A DNA stretch of 64,000 nucleotides from Serratia sp. H1w (GTDB lineage Bacteria; Pseudomonadota; Gammaproteobacteria; Enterobacterales; Enterobacteriaceae). Positions 41,996 through 51,137 of the stretch are shown here, piece by piece; the first letter of the stretch is position 1, and every line of letters starts with the position of its first letter. Where the stretch lies: contig NZ_AYMQ01000125.1 of assembly GCF_000633355.1 (NCBI RefSeq), positions 1-64,000 on the forward strand, given 5' to 3'. The translations under genes and the position numbers were made by a program. Below the pieces are notes generated by a model. It made no database searches, had not been told where the DNA came from, and saw nothing but the letters and a program-made list of their open reading frames with translations.

Positions 41996-43957
41996 CTATT
42001 TTTTCTTCCCTGGTAGCGTCGCCTTGAGCTCCTCTACCGAGATCCCTCCTGCCACACTCCCCGGCACTGGCATCCGCAAAATATGATTTTTGATCTTGCC
42101 AATCACATGCATCTCACACGGCTTGCAGTCAAACTTCAGCGTCAACGTCTCACCCTGATGTACCAACTGCATCGGCGATGCCCTCCCCTTCACACCCTGC
42201 ACACCCTTGGCCTGTTTAGGGCAGAGGTTGAAGGCGAAGCGCAGGCAGTGCTTGGTGATCATCACCGGCACATCCCCTTTTTCTTCGTGCGCCTCGAAGG
42301 CGGCATCAATCAGCGTGACCCCATAACGCTGGTAGAATTTTCGCGCCTGCTGGTTATAAACATTGGCAAGAAACGTCAGGTGCGTATCCGGATAAATCGG
42401 CGGCGGGACGGAAACCGGTTTGCGGCCGCCGCGTTCGTTTACCGCCAGGCGTGCGGCATCCAGTGCTTCCACCGCATCTCGGCGCAGTTGGTTGACCTGG
42501 CTGTTGGGCATGAAGCACACCGTCGGCAGATCAATATGAACGTCACGCGGGTAATAAAGGCTTTGCCCCAGTTTGCTCAACCCGTCACGCAGTGTGGCAA
42601 GCGCTTTTTCCGGCTGGTTGGCGGTACCGAACTCGCCTTGCAGCGTATGGCTGGCGCTGATGCCCTCTTCGCTGATCAGGGTCAGCGTCACTCCGTCGCT
42701 GGTTTGTGTCAGCAAAACATCGACGGCTATGCGGCGTTCCGATGAGGTTTTTAGCAGCGCCTGTTGCCAGTTGTGATCGAGGTTGCGATTCAGTGGATGG
42801 CTTGGACGCAGCTTATCCAGACCTGCCGGCATTTCGTTAGGCCAAATCCGGTAGCGCCCTTCGGCAATTTTATCCGCCTTATTGGTGCGGAAACCGACGA
42901 TATCACGTTTGATCAGTACGTTAAGCCCATCGCCGTTAGTCAGCGGTGCTGTGACTTCCACGTCCAGATGATCTTTACCCACCTTTAGCACTTCGCCTAT
43001 CGGCAGGCCAATGAACTTGGGTGAGTCGAAGGCACCAATATCCAGCTGGCGTTGGTTAACGAAGTAATCGGTACTGCCACGGTGGAAGGTTTTATCCGGC
43101 GACGGAATAAAAAAGTGTTCCGTGCGGCCTGACGATGCTGGCGTCAGATCGGAACGATCGTTGAGAATGGCATCCAGGAGTTGACGATAGTAAGCAGTGA
43201 TATTTTTCACATAGCTCATATCCTTATACCGCCCCTCAATCTTGAATGAGCGAACACCGGCATCGATCAGCGCCGTCAGGTTGCGGCTTTGATCGTTATC
43301 TTTCATCGACAGCAGATGCTTTTCATACGCCACGACCCGCCCCTGCTCATCTTTCAGCGTGTAGGGAAGTCGGCACGCCTGCGAGCAGTCACCACGGTTG
43401 GCACTGCGCCCGGTCTGGGCGTGGGAAATGTTGCACTGGCCGGAGAAGGCCACGCACAACGCGCCATGGATGAAAAACTCCACGGCGGCGTCAACGTTGT
43501 CACTGATAGCTTTTATCTGACGGAGATCCAGCTCACGCGCCAATACCAACTGGGAAAAACCGGCATCGGACAGGAAACGCGCCTTCTCTACGCTACGGAT
43601 GTCGGTCTGAGTACTGGCATGCAGCTCAAATGGCGGAATATCCAGCTCCAGGATCCCCATATCCTGCACGATCAGCGCATCGACACCGGCATCATACAGC
43701 TGATGGATCAGGCGACGTGCCGGCTCCAGCTCGTTGTCATGCAAAATAGTGTTGAGGGCGATAAACACTTTGGCCCGGTAGCGGCGGGCAAATTCAACCA
43801 GTCCGGCGATATCGCTCAGGCTGTTGCCAGCATTGTGGCGGGCGCCAAAACCTGGGCCACCGATATAGATCGCATCGGCTCCGTGCAAAATAGCCTCACG
43901 GGCGATACCTGCATCGCGGGCGGGGCTGAGCAATTCAATCTGATTAGATAAAAGCAT
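41996..43957 (-). CDS. rlhA: RlhA, 23S rRNA C2501 hydroxylation protein (U32 family)
   Basis: Peptidase-U32-family protein required for 5-hydroxycytidine at position 2501 of 23S rRNA. The 653-residue product has the same length as E. coli RlhA (YdcP) and matches it throughout, including SQCNISHAQTGRSANRGDCSQACRLPY-type cysteine cluster segments and the C-terminal CLRFAFNLCPKQAKG and FDCKPCEMHVIG. ATG 43957 gives MLLSNQIELLSPARD, the family start; a longer frame upstream is not supported. Confidence 0.94.
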   Translation of the reverse strand: MLLSNQIELLSPARDAGIAREAILHGADAIYIGGPGFGARHNAGNSLSDIAGLVEFARRYRAKVFIALNTILHDNELEPARRLIHQLYDAGVDALIVQDMGILELDIPPFELHASTQTDIRSVEKARFLSDAGFSQLVLARELDLRQIKAISDNVDAAVEFFIHGALCVAFSGQCNISHAQTGRSANRGDCSQACRLPYTLKDEQGRVVAYEKHLLSMKDNDQSRNLTALIDAGVRSFKIEGRYKDMSYVKNITAYYRQLLDAILNDRSDLTPASSGRTEHFFIPSPDKTFHRGSTDYFVNQRQLDIGAFDSPKFIGLPIGEVLKVGKDHLDVEVTAPLTNGDGLNVLIKRDIVGFRTNKADKIAEGRYRIWPNEMPAGLDKLRPSHPLNRNLDHNWQQALLKTSSERRIAVDVLLTQTSDGVTLTLISEEGISASHTLQGEFGTANQPEKALATLRDGLSKLGQSLYYPRDVHIDLPTVCFMPNSQVNQLRRDAVEALDAARLAVNERGGRKPVSVPPPIYPDTHLTFLANVYNQQARKFYQRYGVTLIDAAFEAHEEKGDVPVMITKHCLRFAFNLCPKQAKGVQGVKGRASPMQLVHQGETLTLKFDCKPCEMHVIGKIKNHILRMPVPGSVAGGISVEELKATLPGKKK

Positions 43958-44095
43958 GGTTATCGCCGTTAGGGTAAGGGTGAAAATCGCTGCTATTGTA
44001 GACACAAGCCTCGTACATACAAGCCTTGGTTGCCCATATACTTTTCCTTACTGCCCCGTTGCCAGTCACTGCGTCATTGCTTAAGCTAACGCCCC

Positions 44096-44596
44096 ATGAA
44101 CAGAGTAAGAATCCCCATTGCACTGCAACAGGCGGTAATGCGTTGCCTGAGAGACAAGTTGCTGCTGGCGCAGCAGCATTTTGCCATTGAGTTCCCTGAA
44201 CCCAAGATCCTGTATCAGCAACGCGGCACCAGCGCGGGCACCGCTTGGCTGCAGGCCTGGGAAATCCGCCTTAATCCGGTACTGCTGATGGAAAATCAAC
44301 AGCCGTTTATCGACGAAGTGGTGCCCCATGAATTGGCTCATCTGCTGGTCTTCCGCCAGTTTGGCCGCGTGCCGCCACATGGCCGGGAATGGCGCTGGAT
44401 GATGGAGAGCGTCTTGCAGGTGCCCGCCAGCCGCACCCACCAGTTTGAGACCCACTCGGTACAGAGCAAAACCTTCCCCTACCGCTGCAATTGCCAGCAG
44501 CATCAACTGACCCTGCGCCGCCATAATCGGGTGATGCGCGGTGAGAGCGAATACCGCTGCCGCCAGTGCGGTGACAAGCTGACCTTTTCCGGTTAG
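44096..44596 (+). CDS. sprT: SprT family zinc metalloprotease-like protein
   Basis: 166-residue protein with the zinc motif HELAH (78-82) and a C-terminal zinc-ribbon-like set of cysteines (CNC and CRQCG). SprT is conserved before endA in enterobacteria; its physiological role is not well defined. No strong ribosome site is visible. Position begins the conserved sprT-endA-rsmE-gshB block. Confidence 0.93.
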   Translation: MNRVRIPIALQQAVMRCLRDKLLLAQQHFAIEFPEPKILYQQRGTSAGTAWLQAWEIRLNPVLLMENQQPFIDEVVPHELAHLLVFRQFGRVPPHGREWRWMMESVLQVPASRTHQFETHSVQSKTFPYRCNCQQHQLTLRRHNRVMRGESEYRCRQCGDKLTFSG

Positions 44597-44710
44597 TCGA
44601 AACCGTTAACAAAAATATTTACAAGTTAAAACAATCCATTATCTGCATTTGCACCTGCCGGTGACTTCCGTTACCCTGCCTGCCTTTCCAATTTTGAGTT
44701 GTTTTGGAAT

Positions 44711-45409
44711 ATGCATCGCAAAATTTTACTTTTGGTCGTACTGACGGCCTCCAGCGGCGCACTGGCAAAGGGGATTAATAACTTTACCCAGGCCAAGGCT
44801 GCCGCCGCTAAAATCAACCAGGACGCCCCCGGCAGCTTTTATTGTGGCTGCAAGATCGACTGGCAAGGTAAGAAAGGCATTCCCGACCTCAATAGTTGCG
44901 GCTATCAGGTACGTAAAAATGCCCAACGCGCCGAACGTATCGAGTGGGAACATGTGGTTCCGGCCTGGCAGTTCGGCCATCAGTTACAGTGCTGGCAACA
45001 GGGCGGGCGTAAAAACTGCAACAAGGATCCGGTTTATCGCCAGATCGAGATCGATCTGCATAACCTGCAACCCGCCATCGGTGAAGTGAACGGAGATCGC
45101 AATAACTTCATGTACAGCCAATGGCGGGGTGGCGAAGGGCAATACGGACAGTGCGAGATGAAGGTGGACTTCAAGAACAAACAGGCCGAGCCACCAGCCC
45201 GTGCTCGCGGTGCGATAGCGCGAACCTACTTCTATATGCGCGATCGTTACCAGCTACCGCTTTCACGCCAGCAAACCCAGCTGTTTGAGGCCTGGGACCG
45301 GCTGTATCCGGTCAGCGCCTGGGAATGTCAGCGGGAAGCACGCATCGCCATAGTACAAGGGGCTCATAACCCTTATATTCAACAAGCTTGTCAGCAACGA
45401 AAAGGCTGA
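44711..45409 (+). CDS. endA: Periplasmic endonuclease I
   Basis: Secreted DNase of 232 residues with a cleavable signal peptide ([19 protein letters not shown]). The beta-beta-alpha metal nuclease motif is in [14 protein letters not shown] (His81), followed by [21 protein letters not shown]-type conserved sequence. Six or more cysteines suit disulfides in the periplasm. ATG 44711 is preferred to an upstream TTG because the signal peptide begins there. Confidence 0.95.
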   Translation: MHRKILLLVVLTASSGALAKGINNFTQAKAAAAKINQDAPGSFYCGCKIDWQGKKGIPDLNSCGYQVRKNAQRAERIEWEHVVPAWQFGHQLQCWQQGGRKNCNKDPVYRQIEIDLHNLQPAIGEVNGDRNNFMYSQWRGGEGQYGQCEMKVDFKNKQAEPPARARGAIARTYFYMRDRYQLPLSRQQTQLFEAWDRLYPVSAWECQREARIAIVQGAHNPYIQQACQQRKG

Positions 45410-45476
45410 CCTACTATAGAGCTTTCGCGTTGCCCCCGGCAGCGCCGTTTCATTGAGCCAGGATCTGACAATCATT

Positions 45477-46208
45477 ATGCGTAAACCCCGCATTTACCAT
45501 CCAGAACCCTTGAGCGCCAGTGCAGAAATTGCATTGAGCGAGGATGCTGCCAATCATGTCGGTCGCGTGCTGCGGATGAGCGCCGGGCAGGCGCTGCAAC
45601 TGTTCGACGGCAGCAATCAGGTGTTTGAGGCAGAAATCACCCGGGTGGATAAAAAGAACGTGCTGGTTCAGGTCAGCGCCGGGCAACAGGAAGATCGTGA
45701 ATCACCGCTCAACCTGCATCTTGGCCAGGTGATCTCCCGTGGCGAAAAGATGGAATTCACCATCCAGAAATCCATTGAGTTGGGCGTGAACGTGATCACC
45801 CCGCTATTTTCCGAACGCTGTGGCGTTAAACTCGACGGCGAACGCCTGGAGAAAAAACTCCAGCAGTGGCAAAAAATCGCCATCGCGGCCTGCGAGCAAT
45901 GCGGCCGCAATCGCATTCCGGAAATCCGCGCAGCGATGTCGCTGGAAAACTGGTGCGCCGAGCAAGACGATAGCCTTAAGCTGAACCTGCACCCGCGCGC
46001 CAGCCAAAGCATCAATACCCTACCCCTGCCAGTCGATCACGTGCGCCTGCTGATTGGGCCGGAGGGCGGATTATCCGCCGACGAAATTGCCATGACCACA
46101 GGCTATGGATTTACTGATATCCTGCTGGGGCCACGCGTTTTGCGTACAGAAACTACCGCGCTCACCGCAATTACCGCTTTGCAGGTCCGTTTCGGCGACC
46201 TGGGCTAA
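45477..46208 (+). CDS. rsmE: 16S rRNA m3U1498 methyltransferase RsmE
   Basis: SPOUT-family methyltransferase of 243 residues, the E. coli length. The knot region with [14 protein letters not shown] and [16 protein letters not shown] forms the SAM site at the C-terminus. An N-terminal PUA-like domain covers about 1-70. The start ATG 45477 ([12 protein letters not shown]) matches the family; an upstream start would add eight residues. It precedes gshB by 32 bp. Confidence 0.95.
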   Translation: MRKPRIYHPEPLSASAEIALSEDAANHVGRVLRMSAGQALQLFDGSNQVFEAEITRVDKKNVLVQVSAGQQEDRESPLNLHLGQVISRGEKMEFTIQKSIELGVNVITPLFSERCGVKLDGERLEKKLQQWQKIAIAACEQCGRNRIPEIRAAMSLENWCAEQDDSLKLNLHPRASQSINTLPLPVDHVRLLIGPEGGLSADEIAMTTGYGFTDILLGPRVLRTETTALTAITALQVRFGDLG

Positions 46209-46240
46209 GAGCCTGTCTGACAGGTTCGTAAGGAGAAGAA

Positions 46241-47191
46241 ATGATCAAGCTCGGCATCGTGATGGATCCTATTACCTCCATCAATATCAAAAAAGACACC
46301 AGCTTTGCCATGCTGCTCGAAGCGCAGCGCCGCGGCTGGGAACTGCATTACATGGAGATGAACGATCTCTATCTGCATGCCGGTGATGGCCGCGCCCGCA
46401 CTCGCCTGCTGAGCGTGAAAGAAGATAAAGAGAGCTGGTTCAGCTTTGGCAGCGAGCAGGATTTGGCGTTGCAGGATCTGGACGTGATCCTGATGCGCAA
46501 AGATCCGCCGTTCGACACCGAATACATCTATGCGACCTACATCCTGGAACGGGCCGAAGTGAAAGGTACGCTGGTGGTCAACAAGCCACAGAGCCTGCGT
46601 GACTGTAACGAAAAGCTGTTCACCGCCTGGTTCCCGGAGCTGACGCCAGATACGCTGGTCAGCCGCAGCGCTGCCCATATTCGCAAATTCCACCAGCAGC
46701 ACGGTGACATCATTCTCAAACCGCTGGACGGCATGGGCGGAGCTTCGATCTTCCGCGTGAAGCAGGATGATCCTAACCTGTCGGTGATTATAGAAACCCT
46801 GACCGAACACGGCAGCCGTTTCTGTATGGCGCAAAACTTCCTGCCTGCCATCAAGGATGGCGACAAACGCATTCTGGTGGTGGATGGCGAACCGGTGCCT
46901 TACTGCCTGGCACGTATCCCGGCCCAGGGCGAAACCCGTGGTAACCTGGCCGCCGGTGGCCGTGGCGAAGCGCGCCCCCTGAGCGAAAGCGACTGGAAAA
47001 TTGCCCGTGCAGTAGCCCCGACGTTAAAAGAGAAAGGGCTGATCTTTGTTGGCCTGGACGTGATTGGCGATCGCCTGACGGAGATCAACGTCACCAGCCC
47101 AACCTGCGCCCGTGAAATCGAAGCCGCGTTCCCGGTTTCCGTCACCGGCATGCTGATGGACGCCATTGAAAAACGTCTGGCCGCGAAGTAG
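46241..47191 (+). CDS. gshB: Glutathione synthetase
   Basis: ATP-grasp ligase that joins gamma-glutamylcysteine and glycine. The 316-residue protein begins MIKLGIVMDPITSINIKKD and contains the ATP-binding IILKPLDGMGGASIFR and the NVTSPTCAREIE end segment. A strong AAGGAGAAGAA ribosome site precedes the ATG. A short palindromic word (GAGCCTGTC/GACAGG) lies in the 32-bp rsmE-gshB spacer. Confidence 0.96.
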   Translation: MIKLGIVMDPITSINIKKDTSFAMLLEAQRRGWELHYMEMNDLYLHAGDGRARTRLLSVKEDKESWFSFGSEQDLALQDLDVILMRKDPPFDTEYIYATYILERAEVKGTLVVNKPQSLRDCNEKLFTAWFPELTPDTLVSRSAAHIRKFHQQHGDIILKPLDGMGGASIFRVKQDDPNLSVIIETLTEHGSRFCMAQNFLPAIKDGDKRILVVDGEPVPYCLARIPAQGETRGNLAAGGRGEARPLSESDWKIARAVAPTLKEKGLIFVGLDVIGDRLTEINVTSPTCAREIEAAFPVSVTGMLMDAIEKRLAAK

Positions 47192-47202
47192 GCCGACGAC
47201 GC

Positions 47203-47225
47203 GCCCTCTCTCATCGGGAGAGGGC
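47203..47225. repeat. Short family B-like hairpin after gshB
   Basis: GCCCTCTC (47203-47210) pairs with GAGAGGGC (47218-47225) around a 7-nt loop, 11 bases after the gshB stop. It looks like family B without the GGTGAGGG tail. Confidence 0.5.
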
Positions 47226-47256
47226 ATGTATTTGACTTCCCAATCGAATTAACGAC

Positions 47257-47820
47257 ATGAATTTACAGCACCACTTCCTGATTGCCATGCCCGCAATGCA
47301 AGATCCGCGCTTCAAACGTTCGGTGATTTACGTTTGTGAGCATAATGACGACGGCGCCATGGGATTAGTGATCAATAAACCCGTGGAACATTTCACTGTG
47401 GAGACGGTGCTGGATAAACTCGACATCAAGCCTACACCGCGCGATCCGGCGATCGACCTGGATAAGCCGGTATTCGCCGGTGGCCCGCTGGCGGACGATC
47501 GCGGCTTTATTCTGCATACCCCGCGCAAAGGCTTTGGCTCCAGCATTCAGATCTCACCAGCCACCATGATCACCACCTCAAAAGACGTATTGGAAACGCT
47601 CGGCACGCCGGATCAACCCGCCGATGTGCTGGTGGCGCTTGGCTATGCGGGCTGGGAAAAGGGCCAGTTGGAGCAGGAACTGTTAGACAACGCCTGGCTA
47701 ACCGCCGAGGCCGATACCGATATTCTGTTCCACACGCCGATCGCCAACCGCTGGCGCGAGGCAGCCAACCGCCTTGGCATCGATATTCGCAGCATTGCCA
47801 GCCACGCAGGACACGCCTGA
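47257..47820 (+). CDS. yqgE: YqgE/AlgH family protein
   Basis: UPF0301 protein of 187 residues; function not established (an AlgH homologue was first linked to alginate regulation in Pseudomonas). The N-terminal [41 protein letters not shown]-type block is recognisable in pieces. It overlaps yqgF by one base, so the two are coupled. Confidence 0.94.
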   Translation: MNLQHHFLIAMPAMQDPRFKRSVIYVCEHNDDGAMGLVINKPVEHFTVETVLDKLDIKPTPRDPAIDLDKPVFAGGPLADDRGFILHTPRKGFGSSIQISPATMITTSKDVLETLGTPDQPADVLVALGYAGWEKGQLEQELLDNAWLTAEADTDILFHTPIANRWREAANRLGIDIRSIASHAGHA

Positions 47821-48242
47821 TGAGCAACCGTACTATTATCGCCTTCGACTTCGGCACCAAAAGCATCGGCGCGGCTATCGGCCAGGAAATTACCGGTACC
47901 GCTCGGGCACTGGCGGCCTTTAAAGCGCAGGATGGCGTACCAGACTGGCAGAAGATCGAGCGCCTGCTGAAAGAGTGGCAGCCAGACCTGGTGGTGGTTG
48001 GCTTACCGTTGAATATGGACGGCACCGAACAACCGCTGACCGAACGAGCGCGTAAATTTGCCAACCGGCTGCATGGCCGCTTTGGCGTGCAGATTGCGTT
48101 GCACGATGAGCGCCTGAGCACCGTTGAAGCACGTGCCAATCTGTTTGACCATGGGGGATTCCGCGCCCTGGATAAAGGCAGCGTCGATTCCGCTTCCGCC
48201 GTGGTTATTCTGGAGAGTTGGTTTGAGCAACATCCGGGCTGA
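47820..48242 (+). CDS. yqgF: YqgF/RuvX Holliday junction resolvase-like nuclease
   Basis: RNase H-fold protein of 140 residues, implicated in 16S rRNA 5'-end processing and called a putative Holliday junction resolvase. Motifs [10 protein letters not shown] (metal Asp), [15 protein letters not shown] and [10 protein letters not shown] are intact. Its 3' end overlaps the converging usher gene by 38 bp, which is unusual for this conserved gene. Confidence 0.94.
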   Translation: MSNRTIIAFDFGTKSIGAAIGQEITGTARALAAFKAQDGVPDWQKIERLLKEWQPDLVVVGLPLNMDGTEQPLTERARKFANRLHGRFGVQIALHDERLSTVEARANLFDHGGFRALDKGSVDSASAVVILESWFEQHPG

Positions 48243-50376
48243 CTTTGCGTGCCGGGGCGAAACGGCTGAACATGATAGCCCCGGCAGTTGGCACCACGTC
48301 CTGGTCAGTCTCTGGTAACTCAAGCGTTTCGGGTAACTCAAAACTATCCAGCGTGAGACTGTTTATCCGGTACGGCGTCAGGTTCCCCACCAGCGCATAG
48401 CCCCGCCAGTCGGTGGTGACACCATACTGGTTATCAACCCCAATCCCCGGCGTACCCGGTACGCTGACGATAGCTACGGTATCCCCTAATGACTGCCCAA
48501 ACGTCAGCCCTTCCTGGTGCGCCATCAGGCTACCGGAAAGCTCCAGACTCTGCTGGCGATAGCCTTTCCCTTGCGAATGCCCCACTCGCAATTCACCGGC
48601 GTTATATTGGTAATCGGCGCTCAGATCCTGGCTGCTGCCATAGCGTTGGCTCTGGATGGTGCTGGCGTTGTAGCTCAGGCTATAGTCGTCGAGCAACGTG
48701 CCGCTGACGCCAATCCGTCGGCTGTCGGTCCGATCGTTGGCCAGCGAATGATCGTAGTTCAGCTTCATGCATGGTGCCCCCAGCGCATTCAGCGGCAACG
48801 AGAAAGACAGCCCCAGTTGCGCCTGTTCTTTGCCATAAGAGGGACGGTTATATTCCGCATATAGCGCAACGTCGACCTTACCCATGCTGGCGCTAAAGCC
48901 CACTTCAACGCTGGTCTCACCTCTTTGATTACCCCGCGTTGTCTCCCGCACCAGCGTCAGGTAGAGACTGTCTGAATCTGACAGATACTGGTTATAACGC
49001 GCCTCCAGGCGATATTTTTTTTCCTCATCAAAGTCACCGACAAACATGCCGTCTTCCCAGTCCCACCAGTAGGTGCTCTGCTGGTCTATCGCCGTGCCAA
49101 AGGTGCGATAACGCTGCCGCGGATAGTATTGAGCCATCAGGCTGAGAGAAGACTCCCAGGCCGGAAAAGCCTTCGCGTAACGAATACGCGCCATGCCACC
49201 GGTATCTGGCGTTGCACGCCTTGGCTGGCGCGCGGAGGAAAAGGTGTAATCCGCCGAGATCGCGCCCCACTGGTTAAGGCTCTTGCCAATGCCGATCGCC
49301 GCGCTGTGATAAATATCCGCTCCCTGAACGCCACCATACAGCGTGACCTTCCCCGGCAACCCGTAGCTGAGCGACGCTTGGGCAAAACTCGGCTGCTCCT
49401 CTTCCATCCCATAATAGGGCCGGTATTTCCCCACCGAAGCGTCATAGCGCCACTGGCCAACGTAAACCAGGTTGGGCATGGAGGAATAAGGGATTTTACG
49501 CTCGGTTTCGGTGCTGTCGCTTTCCCGTATCGTAACGGTAAGATCTCCCTCAAGCGCTGGCGGATAGACATCTTTCAGCACAAAGGCGCCGGGAGAAACA
49601 AACGTTTGATAGATCAGTTCGCCGTTCTGGCGCACCCTCACCTGTGCGTTACTGCGAGCGAAGCCGCGGATCCAAGGTGAAAACTGCCGCAGGCCATCCG
49701 GTAACATCCGGCTATCCGAGACCAGGCTGATACCACGGAAACGCACGTTTTCGAACAACGCTGACGGCGTTACGCTATCGCCCAGGGTCAGCGTGGCACG
49801 CCAGGCTTTGATATCGCGATAGGCCAACGCCCTTTCGGTATGCCAGGTAGGGTTGCCCCAGGTTTCTTTCTGATAGACCGGCTGATATCGCAATCGCCAC
49901 GGGCCGACGTTGGCCCCGGTGGTAATATCGGCATACAGACTTTCATGCCGATCCGAGTTGCGATAGTTCTCGCCCGCGTAATGGCCGTAGTTGAGCTGAT
50001 AGTTAACAAAAGCCGCATTAATACCGTCATCCCAGCGGCCTGCCAGCAAACTGTCCCCGAGCATGGCTGCCGGGATATCCACCGTCAGTAGTTGCGCAAC
50101 GGGTTCGTAAAACATCTCAATTCTTCGCGCACTCAAGACATTGGGCAAAATACAGCCCTCGGCGGTGGTTGCCATCTCCTTGGTGGCGGCTTCACGGATA
50201 CCCCATTCACGCAGCAACGGCGTATTGATACAAGGCTGGCCATCCGGGCCCAGGTTAACCACCACCTCGCCCTTGAAGTTGTCGTTAATGATGAGATAGG
50301 CGCTGCTTACTTCTGCCCAGGCATCTTTAGCCAGCAGGGCCAACGGCATGATGGCAATGCGAAAAATGGGTTTCAT
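48205..50376 (-). CDS. Orphan fimbrial usher, shortened at both ends
   Basis: Outer-membrane usher of the FimD/PapC family. The 723-residue product has a signal peptide ([21 protein letters not shown]), the beta-barrel and plug regions ([28 protein letters not shown] split over about 220-247; [14 protein letters not shown]), and [21 protein letters not shown] near the end. Typical ushers are about 800-870 residues. Here the protein stops soon after VVPTAGAI, so the C-terminal domains that hold chaperone-subunit complexes are missing. The N-terminal domain is also short, lacking the usual FNP...ADLS segment. No chaperone or fimbrin genes are nearby. It is either a decaying remnant or a specialised usher. 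An AGGGA ribosome site precedes the ATG. Confidence 0.85.
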   Translation of the reverse strand: MKPIFRIAIMPLALLAKDAWAEVSSAYLIINDNFKGEVVVNLGPDGQPCINTPLLREWGIREAATKEMATTAEGCILPNVLSARRIEMFYEPVAQLLTVDIPAAMLGDSLLAGRWDDGINAAFVNYQLNYGHYAGENYRNSDRHESLYADITTGANVGPWRLRYQPVYQKETWGNPTWHTERALAYRDIKAWRATLTLGDSVTPSALFENVRFRGISLVSDSRMLPDGLRQFSPWIRGFARSNAQVRVRQNGELIYQTFVSPGAFVLKDVYPPALEGDLTVTIRESDSTETERKIPYSSMPNLVYVGQWRYDASVGKYRPYYGMEEEQPSFAQASLSYGLPGKVTLYGGVQGADIYHSAAIGIGKSLNQWGAISADYTFSSARQPRRATPDTGGMARIRYAKAFPAWESSLSLMAQYYPRQRYRTFGTAIDQQSTYWWDWEDGMFVGDFDEEKKYRLEARYNQYLSDSDSLYLTLVRETTRGNQRGETSVEVGFSASMGKVDVALYAEYNRPSYGKEQAQLGLSFSLPLNALGAPCMKLNYDHSLANDRTDSRRIGVSGTLLDDYSLSYNASTIQSQRYGSSQDLSADYQYNAGELRVGHSQGKGYRQQSLELSGSLMAHQEGLTFGQSLGDTVAIVSVPGTPGIGVDNQYGVTTDWRGYALVGNLTPYRINSLTLDSFELPETLELPETDQDVVPTAGAIMFSRFAPARKVSPDVAQTNSPE

Positions 50377-50437
50377 TCGTTCCCTGAGTGCAAACCACGA
50401 TAATTACCCATCGCCCCTGACAACAACTCTGGACTGG

Positions 50438-50510
50438 CTCCCTCTCCCTCAAGCAAGTCCTTATGAAACCCCCTATTTGTAACCTGGAAGAGGGTTGGGG
50501 TGAGGGGGGA
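50438..50510. repeat. Interrupted family B repeat
   Basis: The left arm CTCCCTCTCCCT and right arm GGAAGAGGG-TTGGGGTGAGGGGG are both present, but about 35 bp of unrelated sequence lies between them where other copies have a 3-6 nt loop. It lies upstream of the usher and downstream of the DUF1090 gene. Confidence 0.55.
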
Positions 50511-50528
50511 TGGATAATTACCCAACAC

Positions 50529-50551
50529 AAAAAGAGGCGCATCTGCGCCCC
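50529..50551 (-). terminator. Terminator of the DUF1090 gene
   Basis: On the minus strand GGCGCAGATGCGCC-type palindrome is followed by TCTTTTT, 24 bases after the stop. Confidence 0.8.
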
Positions 50552-50574
50552 TTGATTAATGAGATCTTGACGGC

Positions 50575-51018
50575 TTATTTCTGCAAAGAGGCCAGTTCAG
50601 CGCGAGCCTGCTTCAGCTCTTGTTTGATTTCATTGGCATCAGCCTGCTTTTCCTGCAGTTTTTTCTGATACTTGGCGACTTTTTTAGCGTCACCTTTGGC
50701 CTGGGCTTCGCGCAGATCGGCTTTGATTTCCTGCACGTCTTGCTGTTTTTCAGCCAGTTTTTGCTCCAGCTTGGTGACTTTCTTCTGAGCATCCTGCAAT
50801 ACGCTGCCGTTAGTGCAATGAGCATTCACTTCGCTCAGCGCTTTCTTCAGGCCAGCGATGCGGTTGTAGTTACCGTATTTTTCAGCTTGCTGGATCTGAT
50901 ATTCGATCGCTGCACGCTTTGCGTTGCAGTCTTGTGCAGCATTAGCCAGTGAAGAAAAGCCTACACCCAGAGCCAAAACCAGTGGCAGCACTGCTAATTT
51001 AGTGATCTTTTTCATCAT
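50575..51018 (-). CDS. DUF1090 (YqjC-like) periplasmic coiled-coil protein
   Basis: 147-residue protein with a signal peptide (MMKKITKLAVLPLVLALGVGFSSLANA) and a long charged helix (about 80-147, Lys/Glu/Gln-rich heptads such as KVTKLEQKLAEKQQDVQEI) predicted to form a coiled coil. Two cysteines lie in QDCNAKR and NAHCTNG and may form a disulfide. It resembles E. coli YqjC, whose role is unknown. Two adjacent ATGs (51018 and 51015) follow AAAGGATAAC. It lies between the usher and the sensor kinase but has its own terminator. Confidence 0.85.
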   Translation of the reverse strand: MMKKITKLAVLPLVLALGVGFSSLANAAQDCNAKRAAIEYQIQQAEKYGNYNRIAGLKKALSEVNAHCTNGSVLQDAQKKVTKLEQKLAEKQQDVQEIKADLREAQAKGDAKKVAKYQKKLQEKQADANEIKQELKQARAELASLQK

Positions 51019-51137
51019 GTTATCCTTTAACGTTATGACAAATGGGGAGCACTGAGCCCCCTTCCTAGTGATAAAGAATAAAATGAACCCGGTTACCTTA
51101 AAATCTGCCAAAGGCTTAATCGCGCTGTAGGAAAGGA

